A stretch of DNA of 64,000 nucleotides, from positions 992,001-1,056,000 of the forward strand of contig CAWFGX010000004.1 in assembly GCA_963815375.1 (NCBI GenBank). Reading direction: 5' to 3'. Position 1 is the first letter of the stretch; each line of letters starts with the position of its first letter. The position numbers and the translations under genes are program-made. Origin of the DNA: JASHPR01 sp963815375. Its GTDB lineage: Bacteria; Actinomycetota; Actinomycetes; Streptosporangiales; Streptosporangiaceae. Below the pieces are notes generated by a model, which worked only from the letters and a program-made list of their open reading frames with translations, made no database searches and had not been told where the DNA came from. Positions 17,126 through 25,922 of the stretch are shown here, one piece after another.

Positions 17126-17860
17126 ATGAATCAGCAGCGAGACCTTGAGGGCATCAGTGCCCTGGTCACTGGCGCCACTTCGGGCATCGGCCGGGCGGCG
17201 GCCGAAGAGCTCGGCCGCCGCGGCGCCGAGGTAATCGTGCACGGCCGGGACACCGCCCGCGGCTCGGCGGTGGCCGACACCATCGCCGCCGACGGCAGCA
17301 AGGCCCGGTTCGTGGCCGCCGACCTGACCGACCCGGCCCAGCTGGACGACCTCGTCGACAAGGTCGGCACGGTCGACGTTCTGGTCAACAACGCCGGGTT
17401 CTCCTGGTTCGGGCCGACCGCCAACCTCGACGTGGCGACGTTCGACCGGCTGTTCGCCGCCAACGTCCGGGCGCCGTACTTCCTGGTCGGCGCGCTAGCG
17501 CCGAAGATGGCCAGCCGGGGCAGGGGCAGCATCGTCAACATCGCCAGCATGGCCGGCCAGATCGGCCTGGCCGGCAGCGCCGCCTACGGCGCCACCAAGG
17601 CCACCCTGGCGGCGATGACCCGGTCGTGGGCGGCCGAGTTCAGCCCATCCGGAGTCCGGGTCAATGCCATCGCTGCCGGTCCGGTGCTGACCGCCGGGGC
17701 TACGTCCGAACGCATCGAGGCCCTCGGCGCGACGACGCTGCTCGCCCGTGCCGCCCAGCCCGGCGAGATCGCCAGTGTGATCGCCTTCCTCGCCTCCGAG
17801 AAAGCCAGCTATGTCACCGGCGCGGTCTTCGCCGCCGACGGCGGCCGCACCGCTATCTGA
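17126..17860 (+). CDS. Short-chain dehydrogenase/reductase
   Basis: A 244-residue NAD(P)-dependent oxidoreductase of the classical SDR type. It has the dinucleotide motif TGATSGIG (about 14-21), NNAG, the catalytic Ser in VNIASMAG, the YGATK active-site Tyr-Lys pair, and the C-terminal PGEIASVIAFLASEKASYVTG segment and AADGG typical of FabG-like reductases. An Arg after the second strand (HGRDTARG) suggests NADPH preference. The ATG at 17126 follows AAGGACAGAG; longer frame extensions lie over the preceding gene. Together with the VOC protein, LAL regulator and hydrolase downstream it may form a small regulated detoxification or catabolic group. Confidence 0.93.
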   Translation: MNQQRDLEGISALVTGATSGIGRAAAEELGRRGAEVIVHGRDTARGSAVADTIAADGSKARFVAADLTDPAQLDDLVDKVGTVDVLVNNAGFSWFGPTANLDVATFDRLFAANVRAPYFLVGALAPKMASRGRGSIVNIASMAGQIGLAGSAAYGATKATLAAMTRSWAAEFSPSGVRVNAIAAGPVLTAGATSERIEALGATTLLARAAQPGEIASVIAFLASEKASYVTGAVFAADGGRTAI

Positions 17861-17983
17861 CCCGGACCGCCCGGCGGGAACGACGCCGGACTCGTGCGGC
17901 CGTCCGTTCCGGCTGAGCCTCTGCATGGTCCTCCGCGGGCCCTTGCGAGCTTCCGCACAGCCGGCGCCTGCTGGTGAAAGGTA

Positions 17984-18352
17984 ATGGCAACGATGATTAA
18001 TAACTCGCTGTTCGCAGTCGCCATTGACTGCGCTGACGCTGCAGCCCTGGCCCGGTTCTGGGCCGATGTCCTCGGGCGGCACGTCGCGGAAGCGTCCACT
18101 TCGGAGCACGCGGTGCTGCTCGCCGCCGGCGGAGACACCTGCGAGCCATGCATCGTATTCAACAAGGTCCCGGAGGCGAAGATCGTCAAGAACCGTGTCC
18201 ACCTCGACCTCATCAGCGACACCTTCGAGAGCGAAACTGAGCGCCTGCTGAGCCTGGGCGCTCACAGGCTCCGCGACCAGCAGTCAGGCAAGTCCCGCTG
18301 GACGACCTTCGGCGACATCGAAGGCAACGAGTTCGACCTGATCGCCGGGTAG
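17984..18352 (+). CDS. VOC-superfamily (glyoxalase/bleomycin-resistance-like) protein
   Basis: A 122-residue protein with the beta-alpha-beta-beta-beta repeat of the vicinal oxygen chelate fold: FAVAIDCADAAALARFWADVLG in the first module and NRVHLDLIS ... GNEFDLIAG in the second. His in VHLDL and Glu in GNEFDL are the usual metal ligands; one-module members dimerise to build the active site. Members are lyases, dioxygenases or ligand-binding resistance proteins, and nothing here decides between these. It sits between the SDR gene and the LAL regulator gene on the same strand. Confidence 0.85.
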   Translation: MATMINNSLFAVAIDCADAAALARFWADVLGRHVAEASTSEHAVLLAAGGDTCEPCIVFNKVPEAKIVKNRVHLDLISDTFESETERLLSLGAHRLRDQQSGKSRWTTFGDIEGNEFDLIAG

Positions 18353-18423
18353 CAGCGGGACGTCGCGGGCGCTGCCTGCATGCTCAGGCCAGGCTCACGC
18401 TGATTAGCCTGGAGACGGCGTTG

Positions 18424-21261
18424 ATGAACGCACTGGCCGAGGTTAAGGACAGGCTCATGCCGGGCCCTGGCGAACTCCCGTCACAGCAGACCGGTCGCAT
18501 CGTCGGCCGGGAAGCCGGACTCGCGCGGCTGCGCGGGCTCGTGGAGCCGGTGCCGCGGGCAAGCCGGGTCCTGCTGGTCACTGGTGAGGCGGGCATGGGC
18601 AAGACTGTGCTCCTTGCCGACGCCGCCGAACGGGCCCGGTCGGCGGGCATGCATGTCCTGTCGGTCACCGGCCGGGAATCGGAGTCGAGACTCGCGTTCG
18701 CCGGGCTGCACCAGCTCCTGCGGCCAGTGCTGTCCGGTGCCGCCCGCCTTCCTGGACGGCAGGCACAGGCGCTGCTGAGCGCGCTCGGCCTTGCTGCGGA
18801 CCCCGTTGCTCCTGACCCGCTGCTCACTGGGGTCGCCGTCCTCACTCTGCTGTCGGACCTTTCAGAACATTCCCCGGTCCTCGTGGTCGCCGACGACGCC
18901 CAATGGCTCGACCGCAGCTCGGTTGATGCGCTGGCCTTCGCCGGCAGCCGCCTCGACGCCGAGCGGGTCGTGCTGCTTCTGGGCGCCCGGGGGCAGGCCC
19001 CGCCCGCCGGCTTTGACCGGGGATTTCCCGAGCTGCATCTTGAGCCGCTGTCCGCAGCAGACGCCGGGCACCTGCTGGATACGCAGCCCCGGCCACCCCG
19101 GGGGCGGGCCCGGGCGCAGGTGCTCGCTCAGGCCGGGGGCAATCCCATGGCGTTGATCGAGCTGGCGAAGGTGGTCGCCGACGATCCCGAGGCCAGCCGC
19201 CGCTGGGCCGCCGAGCCACTGCCCCCAACGGACCGGCTGAGCGCGGTCATCACCTCCAGGTACGCTGCCCTGCCCGAGCAGGCGAAGGCCGCGCTGCTGC
19301 TGGCGGCGGTGGCCGACGGCCCGGACCTGGCCGCGGCTGCCAGCCACGGCGCCGGACCGGATGCGCGGGCCCTGGCGTCGGCCGAGCAGCTGGGCCTGGT
19401 CAAGGTAGACCGGACTGGCCCGCATTTCTCCCATCCCCTCGTCCGTGCGGCCATCTACCACTCCGCGCCCTTCGCGCAGCGTGCCGCAGCGCACCGCGAG
19501 CTTGCCGAGGGCCTGGACGACGAGCCGGACCGGCGAGCCTGGCATCTGGCCGCCGGGGCACTGCATCCGGACGAGCACGTGGCTGCGCTGCTTGAGGCAA
19601 CAGCCGACCAGGCGCAACACCGTGGCGGTGCGGCCGCCGCGGCGCTGGCGATGGAACGAGCCGCCGAGCTCAGCCCCGGCCGCGCAGACCGGGCGCGCAG
19701 GCTGGTCGCAGCCGCTTCGGCCGCTGTTCCCACCGGCCAGGCCGACTGGGTCCACGATCTCGCCGACCGCGCCCTGGCGATCACGGCTGACCCGCAACTG
19801 CGGATGACAGCCCGCCACGACGCTGGTTGGGCGCTGGCCTGGTCAGGCCGGCGCACCGCCGCGCTGTCAGCGCTTATCTCCCTCGCCGAGGAGGCATCGC
19901 GTGACTTTCCGGCCGTCGCCTGGGACGCGCTCTCGAACGCAGCCACCGTCGCCTACCAGTCCGGGAAACCCGCCAGCCGCCAGGCTGTAAGCCGTGTTCT
20001 GGGACTCTTGGAAAGTCAGGGGTTCCCCGCGGCCGGCCATGGCCCGCGCGCCGAGGCCGACGGGCACAGGCTCTGGATCCGGGCCAGCACCGACCCGGTC
20101 GGCAGCAGAAACCAGCTCATCCCCTACCTGCGCCAGATCGGCGATTCGCCGCTAGATGAGCCGTCCTTGTGGGGAACAGCTTCGGCGGCGTGGATCCTGG
20201 ACGAAACCGATCTCGCGGTCCGGTGGCTGCAAGACGCGATGCACCGGCTGCGTGCCTCCGCCGTGCAAGGCACCAGCGTCGGAGGCCTGACCGTGCTCGG
20301 GTGGGCATATATCGACACCGGTCGCTGGGACGAGGCGCTGGACGTTGCCGCCGAGGCCGCCGGCATGGCTGAGGCGAGCCGTATGGACATCGTCGCCGCG
20401 TCCGCTGACGCGATTACGGCCACCGTGCTCGCCCTGCGCGCCGACTCCGCCGAGGCACGCAGGCACGCAGCCAGGGCGCTCGCCGCCGTCGATCCGGCAG
20501 AATGCGGGCTGGTTGCCGCCCGGGCGCGGCGTGCCCTCGGCGTTGCCGCTCTCACCGACGGCAGCTACCTCTCAGCGTTCACCCAGCTCCGCGGGCTTTT
20601 CAGCGACGATGGCACGCCCCTCCATAACTACGCCTCCTACCTCGGTGTGGCAGATCTCGCGGCTGCTGCGGTCCGCGCCGACCGGCGGATGGAAGGCCGC
20701 GACGTCATCGAGCACGCACTCAGCCATCTCAACGGAATAGCCTCTCCCAGGCTCGAGCAGCTGATTGCCCGGGCCCGCGGCATCCTCGCCGACCCGGCAA
20801 GAACGGAAGCCTGGTCTGACGAGGGTCTCTCCGACCCCGCCGGAGACCAGTGGCCATTCGAGCGGGCACAGCTTCGTCTCGACCATGCCGAATGGCTGCG
20901 CCGCGGCCGCCGGATCAACGACGCCAAGCTCGTACTGACGCAGGCTCTGGGAACCTTCCGGCGCCTAAATGCCCGGTCGTGGGCGGAGCGAGCAGAAGCA
21001 GAGCTCAGAGCGTGCGGGGTGGCTGCCGCCGACGTGCCCGCCGAACGCGACGTCCTATCGGAGCTAACCCCCCAGCAGCGCCAGATCGTCCGTTTGGCCG
21101 GCGATGGTCTGACCAACCGTCAGATCGGCGACCGGCTCTTCCTCTCACCGCGCACCGTTAGCTCGCACCTGTACCGGTCCTACCCCAAGCTCGGGGTAGC
21201 TGGCCGGAACCAGCTGCGCGACGTGATCGCCCGCGCCAGCACGCGCACGCCGGCAGACTGA
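18424..21261 (+). CDS. Large ATP-binding LuxR-type (LAL) transcriptional regulator
   Basis: A 945-residue STAND-like regulator. Near the N terminus is an AAA/NB-ARC ATPase with Walker A GEAGMGKT (residues 54-61) and Walker B VLVVADDAQWLDRSS. A long helical, TPR-like middle region (about 350-850) follows. The C-terminal LuxR helix-turn-helix is ELTPQQRQIVRLAGDGLTNR then QIGDRLFLSPRTVSSHLYRS. ATP- and ligand-dependent activation of nearby genes is the usual role. The ATG at 18424 follows GGAGAC; a TTG directly before it is in frame. The flanking SDR and hydrolase genes share an upstream motif, making them candidate targets. Confidence 0.93.
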   Translation: MNALAEVKDRLMPGPGELPSQQTGRIVGREAGLARLRGLVEPVPRASRVLLVTGEAGMGKTVLLADAAERARSAGMHVLSVTGRESESRLAFAGLHQLLRPVLSGAARLPGRQAQALLSALGLAADPVAPDPLLTGVAVLTLLSDLSEHSPVLVVADDAQWLDRSSVDALAFAGSRLDAERVVLLLGARGQAPPAGFDRGFPELHLEPLSAADAGHLLDTQPRPPRGRARAQVLAQAGGNPMALIELAKVVADDPEASRRWAAEPLPPTDRLSAVITSRYAALPEQAKAALLLAAVADGPDLAAAASHGAGPDARALASAEQLGLVKVDRTGPHFSHPLVRAAIYHSAPFAQRAAAHRELAEGLDDEPDRRAWHLAAGALHPDEHVAALLEATADQAQHRGGAAAAALAMERAAELSPGRADRARRLVAAASAAVPTGQADWVHDLADRALAITADPQLRMTARHDAGWALAWSGRRTAALSALISLAEEASRDFPAVAWDALSNAATVAYQSGKPASRQAVSRVLGLLESQGFPAAGHGPRAEADGHRLWIRASTDPVGSRNQLIPYLRQIGDSPLDEPSLWGTASAAWILDETDLAVRWLQDAMHRLRASAVQGTSVGGLTVLGWAYIDTGRWDEALDVAAEAAGMAEASRMDIVAASADAITATVLALRADSAEARRHAARALAAVDPAECGLVAARARRALGVAALTDGSYLSAFTQLRGLFSDDGTPLHNYASYLGVADLAAAAVRADRRMEGRDVIEHALSHLNGIASPRLEQLIARARGILADPARTEAWSDEGLSDPAGDQWPFERAQLRLDHAEWLRRGRRINDAKLVLTQALGTFRRLNARSWAERAEAELRACGVAAADVPAERDVLSELTPQQRQIVRLAGDGLTNRQIGDRLFLSPRTVSSHLYRSYPKLGVAGRNQLRDVIARASTRTPAD

Positions 21262-21316
21262 CGGTACGTGCAGGGGATGGTGACCTGCGATCCAGCTGAC
21301 CGCACAACAGGCATGC

Positions 21317-21346
21317 GCAAGGTGCAGTCATGATGCGGATACCCCG
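21317..21346 (+). promoter_or_regulatory. Shared 30-bp upstream motif, copy 2 (before the alpha/beta hydrolase gene)
   Basis: GCAAGGTGCAGTCATG followed by ATGCGGATACCCCG matches 17045-17074 at 26 of 30 positions. The two leaders also share ACAGAGATGAAT across the start codon. This suggests common control, or descent of both leaders from one ancestral promoter. Confidence 0.55.
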
Positions 21347-21402
21347 TCTCGGTCTCGCTTCGCAGGATGGCAGTAAGACCCGACCGAGAAGGGACCACAG
21401 AG

Positions 21403-22104
21403 ATGAATGCTCGACCGAACATCGTGCTCGTCCACGGAGCATGGGCTGACGGCTCCAGCTGGAGCGGCGTCATAGAGCGCCTGCAAGCCGACGGCTACCA
21501 CGTCACCGCACCCCAGTTCCCGCTGACCGCGCTGGCCGATGACGTCGCCCGGCTACGAGAGGTACTGGACCTGCAGGACGGCCCCACAATCGTCGCCGGG
21601 CACTCCTACGGTGGCCAGGTCATCACCGCTCTAGGCCCGGACTCGCCGAACGTCGCCGGCCTGGTGTACATCGCGGCGTTCGGCCTTGATCAGGGCGAAT
21701 CGCTGGGCGCGCTGCTGTCCCAGGGACCGGTGACCCCCGCCCTGGCGCACCTGTTCACCGACCCCCGGGGCTTCACCTGGCTCTCCAAGGACGACTTCGT
21801 CAGTCACTTCGCCGCCGACGTCGACCGGGTCAAGGCAAAAGTGATGTTCGCCGTGCAGCAGACCCTGGCCACTGCCGCCTTCGGCGACGTGATGGGCGTC
21901 CCGGCCTGGAAGACGCTGCCGTCCTGGTACCTTGTCGCCGCCGATGACCAGGCGATACCACCCGATGTCGAGCGCATGTTCGCCAGTCGCATGGGTGCCA
22001 CCACCGTCGAGATCCCGTCCAGCCACGTCGCGATGGTCTCCCATCCCGGTGACGTGGCCCAGCTCATCATGGCGGCGGCCGAAGCCGTGCCGGCTAGGGC
22101 CTAG
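21403..22104 (+). CDS. Alpha/beta hydrolase
   Basis: A 233-residue cytoplasmic serine hydrolase. The oxyanion region is VLVHGAWADGSSW, the nucleophile elbow is GHSYGG, the acid is probably Asp in VAADDQAIPP, and the catalytic His is in SSHVAMVSHP. This is the subgroup of small esterase-like proteins (salicylate-esterase-like sequences with HGAWADGSSW) widespread in actinomycetes and often induced with SDR and LAL genes. The ATG at 21403 follows GAAGGGA. The upstream leader carries the same 30-bp motif as the SDR gene. Substrate unknown. Confidence 0.9.
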   Translation: MNARPNIVLVHGAWADGSSWSGVIERLQADGYHVTAPQFPLTALADDVARLREVLDLQDGPTIVAGHSYGGQVITALGPDSPNVAGLVYIAAFGLDQGESLGALLSQGPVTPALAHLFTDPRGFTWLSKDDFVSHFAADVDRVKAKVMFAVQQTLATAAFGDVMGVPAWKTLPSWYLVAADDQAIPPDVERMFASRMGATTVEIPSSHVAMVSHPGDVAQLIMAAAEAVPARA

Positions 22105-22320
22105 ACCGGCGGAACCCGGAACGCTCTCAGCGTGGACGACTACACGGTTTCGCGCCTGGCCGCCTGCGGTAGGACCAGGTAAACGCTTTGGTGTGGGCTG
22201 GGGCCGACGAGATGAGCCTGCGCGCTGCCTGGCCTCTGCTACCGCTCGCGACGCCTGCGGCATAGATTGCGTGATGGTTCTTCGTTGGATAACGGCAGGG
22301 TCCACGGAACGGAGCGGATC

Positions 22321-22761
22321 ATGGCGGGAGCATCGGCGGAGCAGCCATCGTCGCGGCCGGCGCCTGCTCCGGCGGTGGCCGCGGACGTAATGCGGCCACC
22401 GCTAACGACAGTGGAAGCCAGTGGTCACCTGGCCGCGGCCGCGTACCTGATGAAGCATGCAGGCGAGACGGCGCTGGTGGTTATTGACGACCAGCAGGCC
22501 AGGCGCCCGCTAGGTCTCATCACCGACGCCGACATTGCCCGGGCGGTCGCAGATGGCAGCAACGTCAACCAGGTCCGGGTCCGCGACCTCATGACCACCG
22601 ACCCGACCGTCATAAGCGCAAAGACGAGCATCCGTGAGGCCGCCGAGGCCATGGTGCACGGGCATTTCCGGCACCTGCCGGTCGTCAGTGACGTTGGCCT
22701 GATCGGGATCGTCGACATCGGTGATGTCTGCCGTGCGCTGCTTGACTCACCCGGCGGCTAG
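22321..22761 (+). CDS. Tandem CBS-domain protein
   Basis: A 146-residue protein made of a CBS pair (Bateman module): ADVMRPPLTTVEASGHLAAAAYLM with LGLITDADIARAV, then VRDLMTTDPTVISAKTSIREAAEAM with HLPVVSDVGLIGIVDIGDVCRALL. Such free-standing pairs sense adenine nucleotides or related ligands and act through partner proteins. The ATG at 22321 follows GGAGCGG. The DV(M) and GIVDIGD positions usual for nucleotide contact are present. No partner is obvious nearby. Confidence 0.9.
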   Translation: MAGASAEQPSSRPAPAPAVAADVMRPPLTTVEASGHLAAAAYLMKHAGETALVVIDDQQARRPLGLITDADIARAVADGSNVNQVRVRDLMTTDPTVISAKTSIREAAEAMVHGHFRHLPVVSDVGLIGIVDIGDVCRALLDSPGG

Positions 22762-22869
22762 CCTCGCAGTTTCGCCCGACTAGCGCGGGCCGCACGGCAT
22801 ACCGGCGGGGCAGGACGGGCAGCCTCTTCTGGACCCTGTTAGGACGCAATGCGGCAAGAGGAGCAACTC

Positions 22870-23779
22870 ATGACACGGCTCTGGCCCGCTGTTTCCTATG
22901 ACCAGTGGAGCGCGACGTGCGACACGCTGCACGCCCATGCCCAGGTACTGGGCAAGCTGGCCGTGCAGCTCGCCCCGCCCGAGCCGGAGCTGCAGCACGC
23001 CGCGCTGCAGCTGACCGCACGGGGCTGGGAGACCTCGCCGCTGCCCGCGCCCGACGGCACGGGATCGCTGGTCATAGCGCTGGATCTGAGGACGCACGAG
23101 GCGGTGGTGGAGCACAGCGGCCGATCCCAGGAGCGGATACCGCTCACTCCGGACCGGCCGGTCGCCGAGGTGACCCGGGGCGTGCTGGCGGCGGTGACAC
23201 GGGCGGGCGGTGCCGTACAGATCTACATGAAGCCGCAGGAGGTCCCGTGGAGCGTGCCGCTGGCCGACGATTACCAGCACGCACGCTACGACCCCGGCCA
23301 GGTTGAGGACTACTTCGCCGCAGCCACCCAGGCGGCGCTGGCACTCGCGGCGTTCCGCGCCCCGTACCGGGCCGGTCAACGCGTGGTGGGGGTCGTTCGA
23401 CCTGTCGGTGACGCTGTTCTCCGGTGCCCCGGCCGATCCGCCCCGGGATGGCTTCATCACGCGCAACGCAGCGGACGCCCAACAATTCGTGGTCGGCTGG
23501 TGGCCCGGCGACCCTCACTACCAGAAGTCGGCCTTCTACGCCTACGCCTATCCGGCGCCGGCCGGGTACGCGCAGGCCACCTTGTCTCCGGCCGCTGCCC
23601 ACTGGGACGAGACCCTGAGTGAGTACATCATGGACTGGGACGACGTCCGCGCCGCTCCCGACCCGCGCGCCGCCGCAGTGGACTTCGCGCACTCAGCGTT
23701 CCACCACGCCTGCCTGGAGTCCGGATGGAACGGCGAGCTCGTTGCCACCGCCGAAGGCAGGCCGCCAGCCATCCGCTGA
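22870..23779 (+). pseudogene. DUF5996-family gene interrupted by a frameshift
   Basis: The first frame from ATG 22870 (after AGAGGAG) reads PAVSYDQWSATCDTLHAHAQ ... GKLAVQLAPPEPELQH and continues to about AFRAPYRAG near 23375. The conserved continuation WWGSFDLSVTLFSG, then FVVGWWPGDPHYQKSAFYAYA and the rest to PPAIR, is in the next frame and stops at 23779. A one-base difference between about 23365 and 23385 explains this. Both halves match the order of motifs in DUF5996 proteins, whose function is unknown. Either a true mutation or a sequencing error could be the cause. Confidence 0.8.
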
Positions 23780-23789
23780 AAGGTCGTGC

Positions 23790-24215
23790 CTACTTGCCTT
23801 GGTAGACGGGGCGACGTCCCTCTGCCTCAGCGTTGCGGCCCTCGATGAAGTCCTGGGTGTGGAAGAGCGCGCCAAATTGCTCATCGAGCTTGGAGAACGC
23901 CGCCGCTTCGGATTCGTTGATCGAGAGGTGCGCGGACTCCAGGGTGGTCTTGATGCCAAGCGGCCCGCACGCGGCGATCTTCTGGGCCAGCCCGATCCCC
24001 GCTTCCAGCGCCTTGGCCGGGTTGGGGGCGATCTCCTGGATCACGCCCATCCGGCAGGCCTCCTCCGCGCCCCAGTGGTCGCCAGTGAGCATGTAGCGCA
24101 TGGCGTTCCCCCATCCCGCTTCCCGCGGAAACCGGATGGTCGAGCCGCCGCCAGGGAACCGTCCGTGCGTGTTCTCGTCCTGGCCGAACCGCACGTCGGC
24201 GCTGGCCACCCGGAT
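23790..24215 (-). pseudogene. 3'-half remnant of an enoyl-CoA hydratase/isomerase gene
   Basis: From IRVASADVRFGQDENTHGRF through FPREAGWGNAMRYMLTGDHW to RNAEAEGRRPVYQGK the sequence is a good crotonase C-terminal half, including the second active-site region and the C-terminal trimerisation helix. The N-terminal half, with the first oxyanion-hole segment and CoA-binding strand, is missing. Upstream of about 24215 no continuation in any frame is recognisable. A start codon exists in the frame at 24323 but the first ~36 residues are unrelated. I judge it a truncated, non-functional copy. Confidence 0.7.
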
Positions 24216-24575
24216 GCCGGACGGCCCCCGGCGGCTGTTCCGGCACGCCGCCGACGGCGGGCAAGTCGACCGGTGGGGCCGATGCGAGGCCTGCGGAACG
24301 CCAGTGCCTGCGGCCGACGCCATTATGGCCCCCGGGCCCGGGCTCGAACCGCCGCCGGGCGACAGCTGGGTAACCGCCGCGCTGACCAGGCCGCACCGAC
24401 TGCTGGAGCCCTTGCGCGCCGCAGAGGCTTCCGCAGTTCCCTGATGAGATCAGGATCGTGGCGTGAACGTCGGCGCCACGGACCGTGCTAGCCGTACCTC
24501 AGGTTCGGGTGGCCGCACGGTGGAACTCCTGCCTGGGCCCGGCGAGCATTGAGATGCAGCTGACCGGAATGGCCG
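24216..24575. other. Interval without a recognisable gene
   Basis: A plus-strand frame reads RWGRCEACGTPVP and then a proline-rich tail ending at 24444. It has two cysteines in a zinc-finger-like spacing but no start codon or partner motif, so I do not call it a gene. The remainder contains no supported feature. Confidence 0.4.
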
Positions 24576-24853
24576 GCGCCGCTGCTCACAGGAGGAATCC
24601 CGATGCGCGCACCGAATGGCAGTGCCCCTCTCCAGCGATCTGCCCTCGAGAGAATTCTGATCAGGTCATGGGAGTACCGCCATCTGCGTTTCTGGGCAGG
24701 CCAGCGCATCGGCGTTGGTATCGGCTTGACCGTCTGCGGCGTCCTGACTCTCAACTTCGGTGGCTCCGATGCGAAGACGTACGGGTGGGCAGCGCTGTTC
24801 CTGGTGCCTGCGGCAGTGGCCTTCGCGTTCGGCTACTGGCAGATCACTATCGC
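24576..24853 (+). repeat. Direct repeat, copy 1: duplicated 5' end of the histidine kinase gene
   Basis: This 278-bp segment is repeated at 24946-25223 with a 370-bp offset and only about two mismatches (for example ATC/TATC before the ATG and CTG/CAG before it). It includes the ribosome binding site ACAGGAGG, the start codon and the first 84 codons of the kinase gene. Near-identity argues for a recent tandem duplication. Confidence 0.9.
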
Positions 24854-24878
24854 CCGTTCCGCATCTGCCCGAACCTGA
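24603..24878 (+). pseudogene. Truncated duplicate of the membrane part of the NarL-type histidine kinase
   Basis: This 91-codon frame is identical for its first 84 residues to the intact kinase that follows, covering the N-terminal amphipathic region and both membrane helices (GIGLTVCGVLTLNF and FLVPAAVAFAFGYWQITIA). It then ends with seven unrelated codons. It keeps its own ribosome binding site, so a short two-helix membrane peptide could still be made, but it lacks the kinase domains. Confidence 0.75.
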
Positions 24879-24945
24879 GGCTGCGCTGCTACGCGGCCTC
24901 GACGCAGCGCCCAGGAGCTAGACAATCGGGAGTGAGAAGAGGGCA

Positions 24946-25223
24946 GCGCCGCAGCTCACAGGAGGTATCCCGATGCGCGCACCGAATGGCAGTGCCCCTC
25001 TCCAGCGATCTGCCCTCGAGAGAATTCTGATCAGGTCATGGGAGTACCGCCATCTGCGTTTCTGGGCAGGCCAGCGCATCGGCGTTGGTATCGGCTTGAC
25101 CGTCTGCGGCGTCCTGACTCTCAACTTCGGTGGCTCCGATGCGAAGACGTACGGGTGGGCAGCGCTGTTCCTGGTGCCTGCGGCAGTGGCCTTCGCGTTC
25201 GGCTACTGGCAGATCACTATCGC
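24946..25223 (+). repeat. Direct repeat, copy 2: 5' end of the intact histidine kinase gene
   Basis: Second copy of the segment at 24576-24853. The 92 bp between the two copies (24854-24945) is unique in the window. Confidence 0.9.
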
Positions 25224-25905
25224 TTACCGGCTGCTCGTTGCGCCGTTGCCGCGGCGGGTGCGTGAGCTGGAGCAGTCCCGCGCCCGTGCGGTAGACGACT
25301 CGGCCGCGAGGCTGCGCCGGATCGAGCGGGACCTCCATGACGGCGCGCAGGCTCAGATGGTCGCCGTGGCCATGAAGCTGGGCCTGGCCAGGGAGCACCT
25401 CGGCGGCATGGTCGACGGGGGCGGGCAGGCCGACCTGAAGCGCGTCCTGGAGCTGGTCGCGGCTGCCCACCAAGGAGCCAAACAGGCCATCACCGAGCTG
25501 CGTGACCTGGCCCGCGGCATCCACCCGCCGGTGCTCGACCACGGCCTGGACACCGCGCTCACCTCGCTCGCCGCGCGCAGCGACCTACCCGTCCAGCTCG
25601 CCTTGGAGCTGCCCGAACGTCCGTCGGCGGCGATCGAGACCATTGCTTATTTCTGCGCTGCAGAACTGCTGGCCAACGCCGCCAAACATAGCGGCGCCCG
25701 ACACGCCACGCTGGAGGCGGTCCACATGCCCGGGCTGCTGCGGGTGCGGGTCGGCGACGATGGCACCGGCGGCGCCCGCATCGAGGCCCGCGGCGGTTTG
25801 GCCGGGCTCGCCGAGCGGGTCAAGACCGTCGATGGCAGGCTGCAGATCAGCAGCCCGCCCGGAGGTCCCACGGTGGTCGCCGTCGAGTTGCCGTCCCACG
25901 CCTGA
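24973..25905 (+). CDS. NarL/DesK-type sensor histidine kinase
   Basis: A 310-residue kinase. Two membrane helices (about 37-52 and 63-84) are followed by the HisKA_3 dimerisation helix with phospho-acceptor His122 in RIERDLHDGAQAQMVAVAMK, and the second helix LRDLARGIHPPVLDHGL. The HATPase domain has N box AAELLANAAKHS, G1 VGDDGTGGA and G2 RGGLAGLAERV. It lacks a large sensor domain, so the signal is probably sensed within the membrane. It is separated by 17 bp from the response regulator, its likely partner. Its 5' end is duplicated upstream. Confidence 0.93.
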   Translation: MRAPNGSAPLQRSALERILIRSWEYRHLRFWAGQRIGVGIGLTVCGVLTLNFGGSDAKTYGWAALFLVPAAVAFAFGYWQITIAYRLLVAPLPRRVRELEQSRARAVDDSAARLRRIERDLHDGAQAQMVAVAMKLGLAREHLGGMVDGGGQADLKRVLELVAAAHQGAKQAITELRDLARGIHPPVLDHGLDTALTSLAARSDLPVQLALELPERPSAAIETIAYFCAAELLANAAKHSGARHATLEAVHMPGLLRVRVGDDGTGGARIEARGGLAGLAERVKTVDGRLQISSPPGGPTVVAVELPSHA

Positions 25906-25922
25906 CCGAACCGGAGCCCCCG

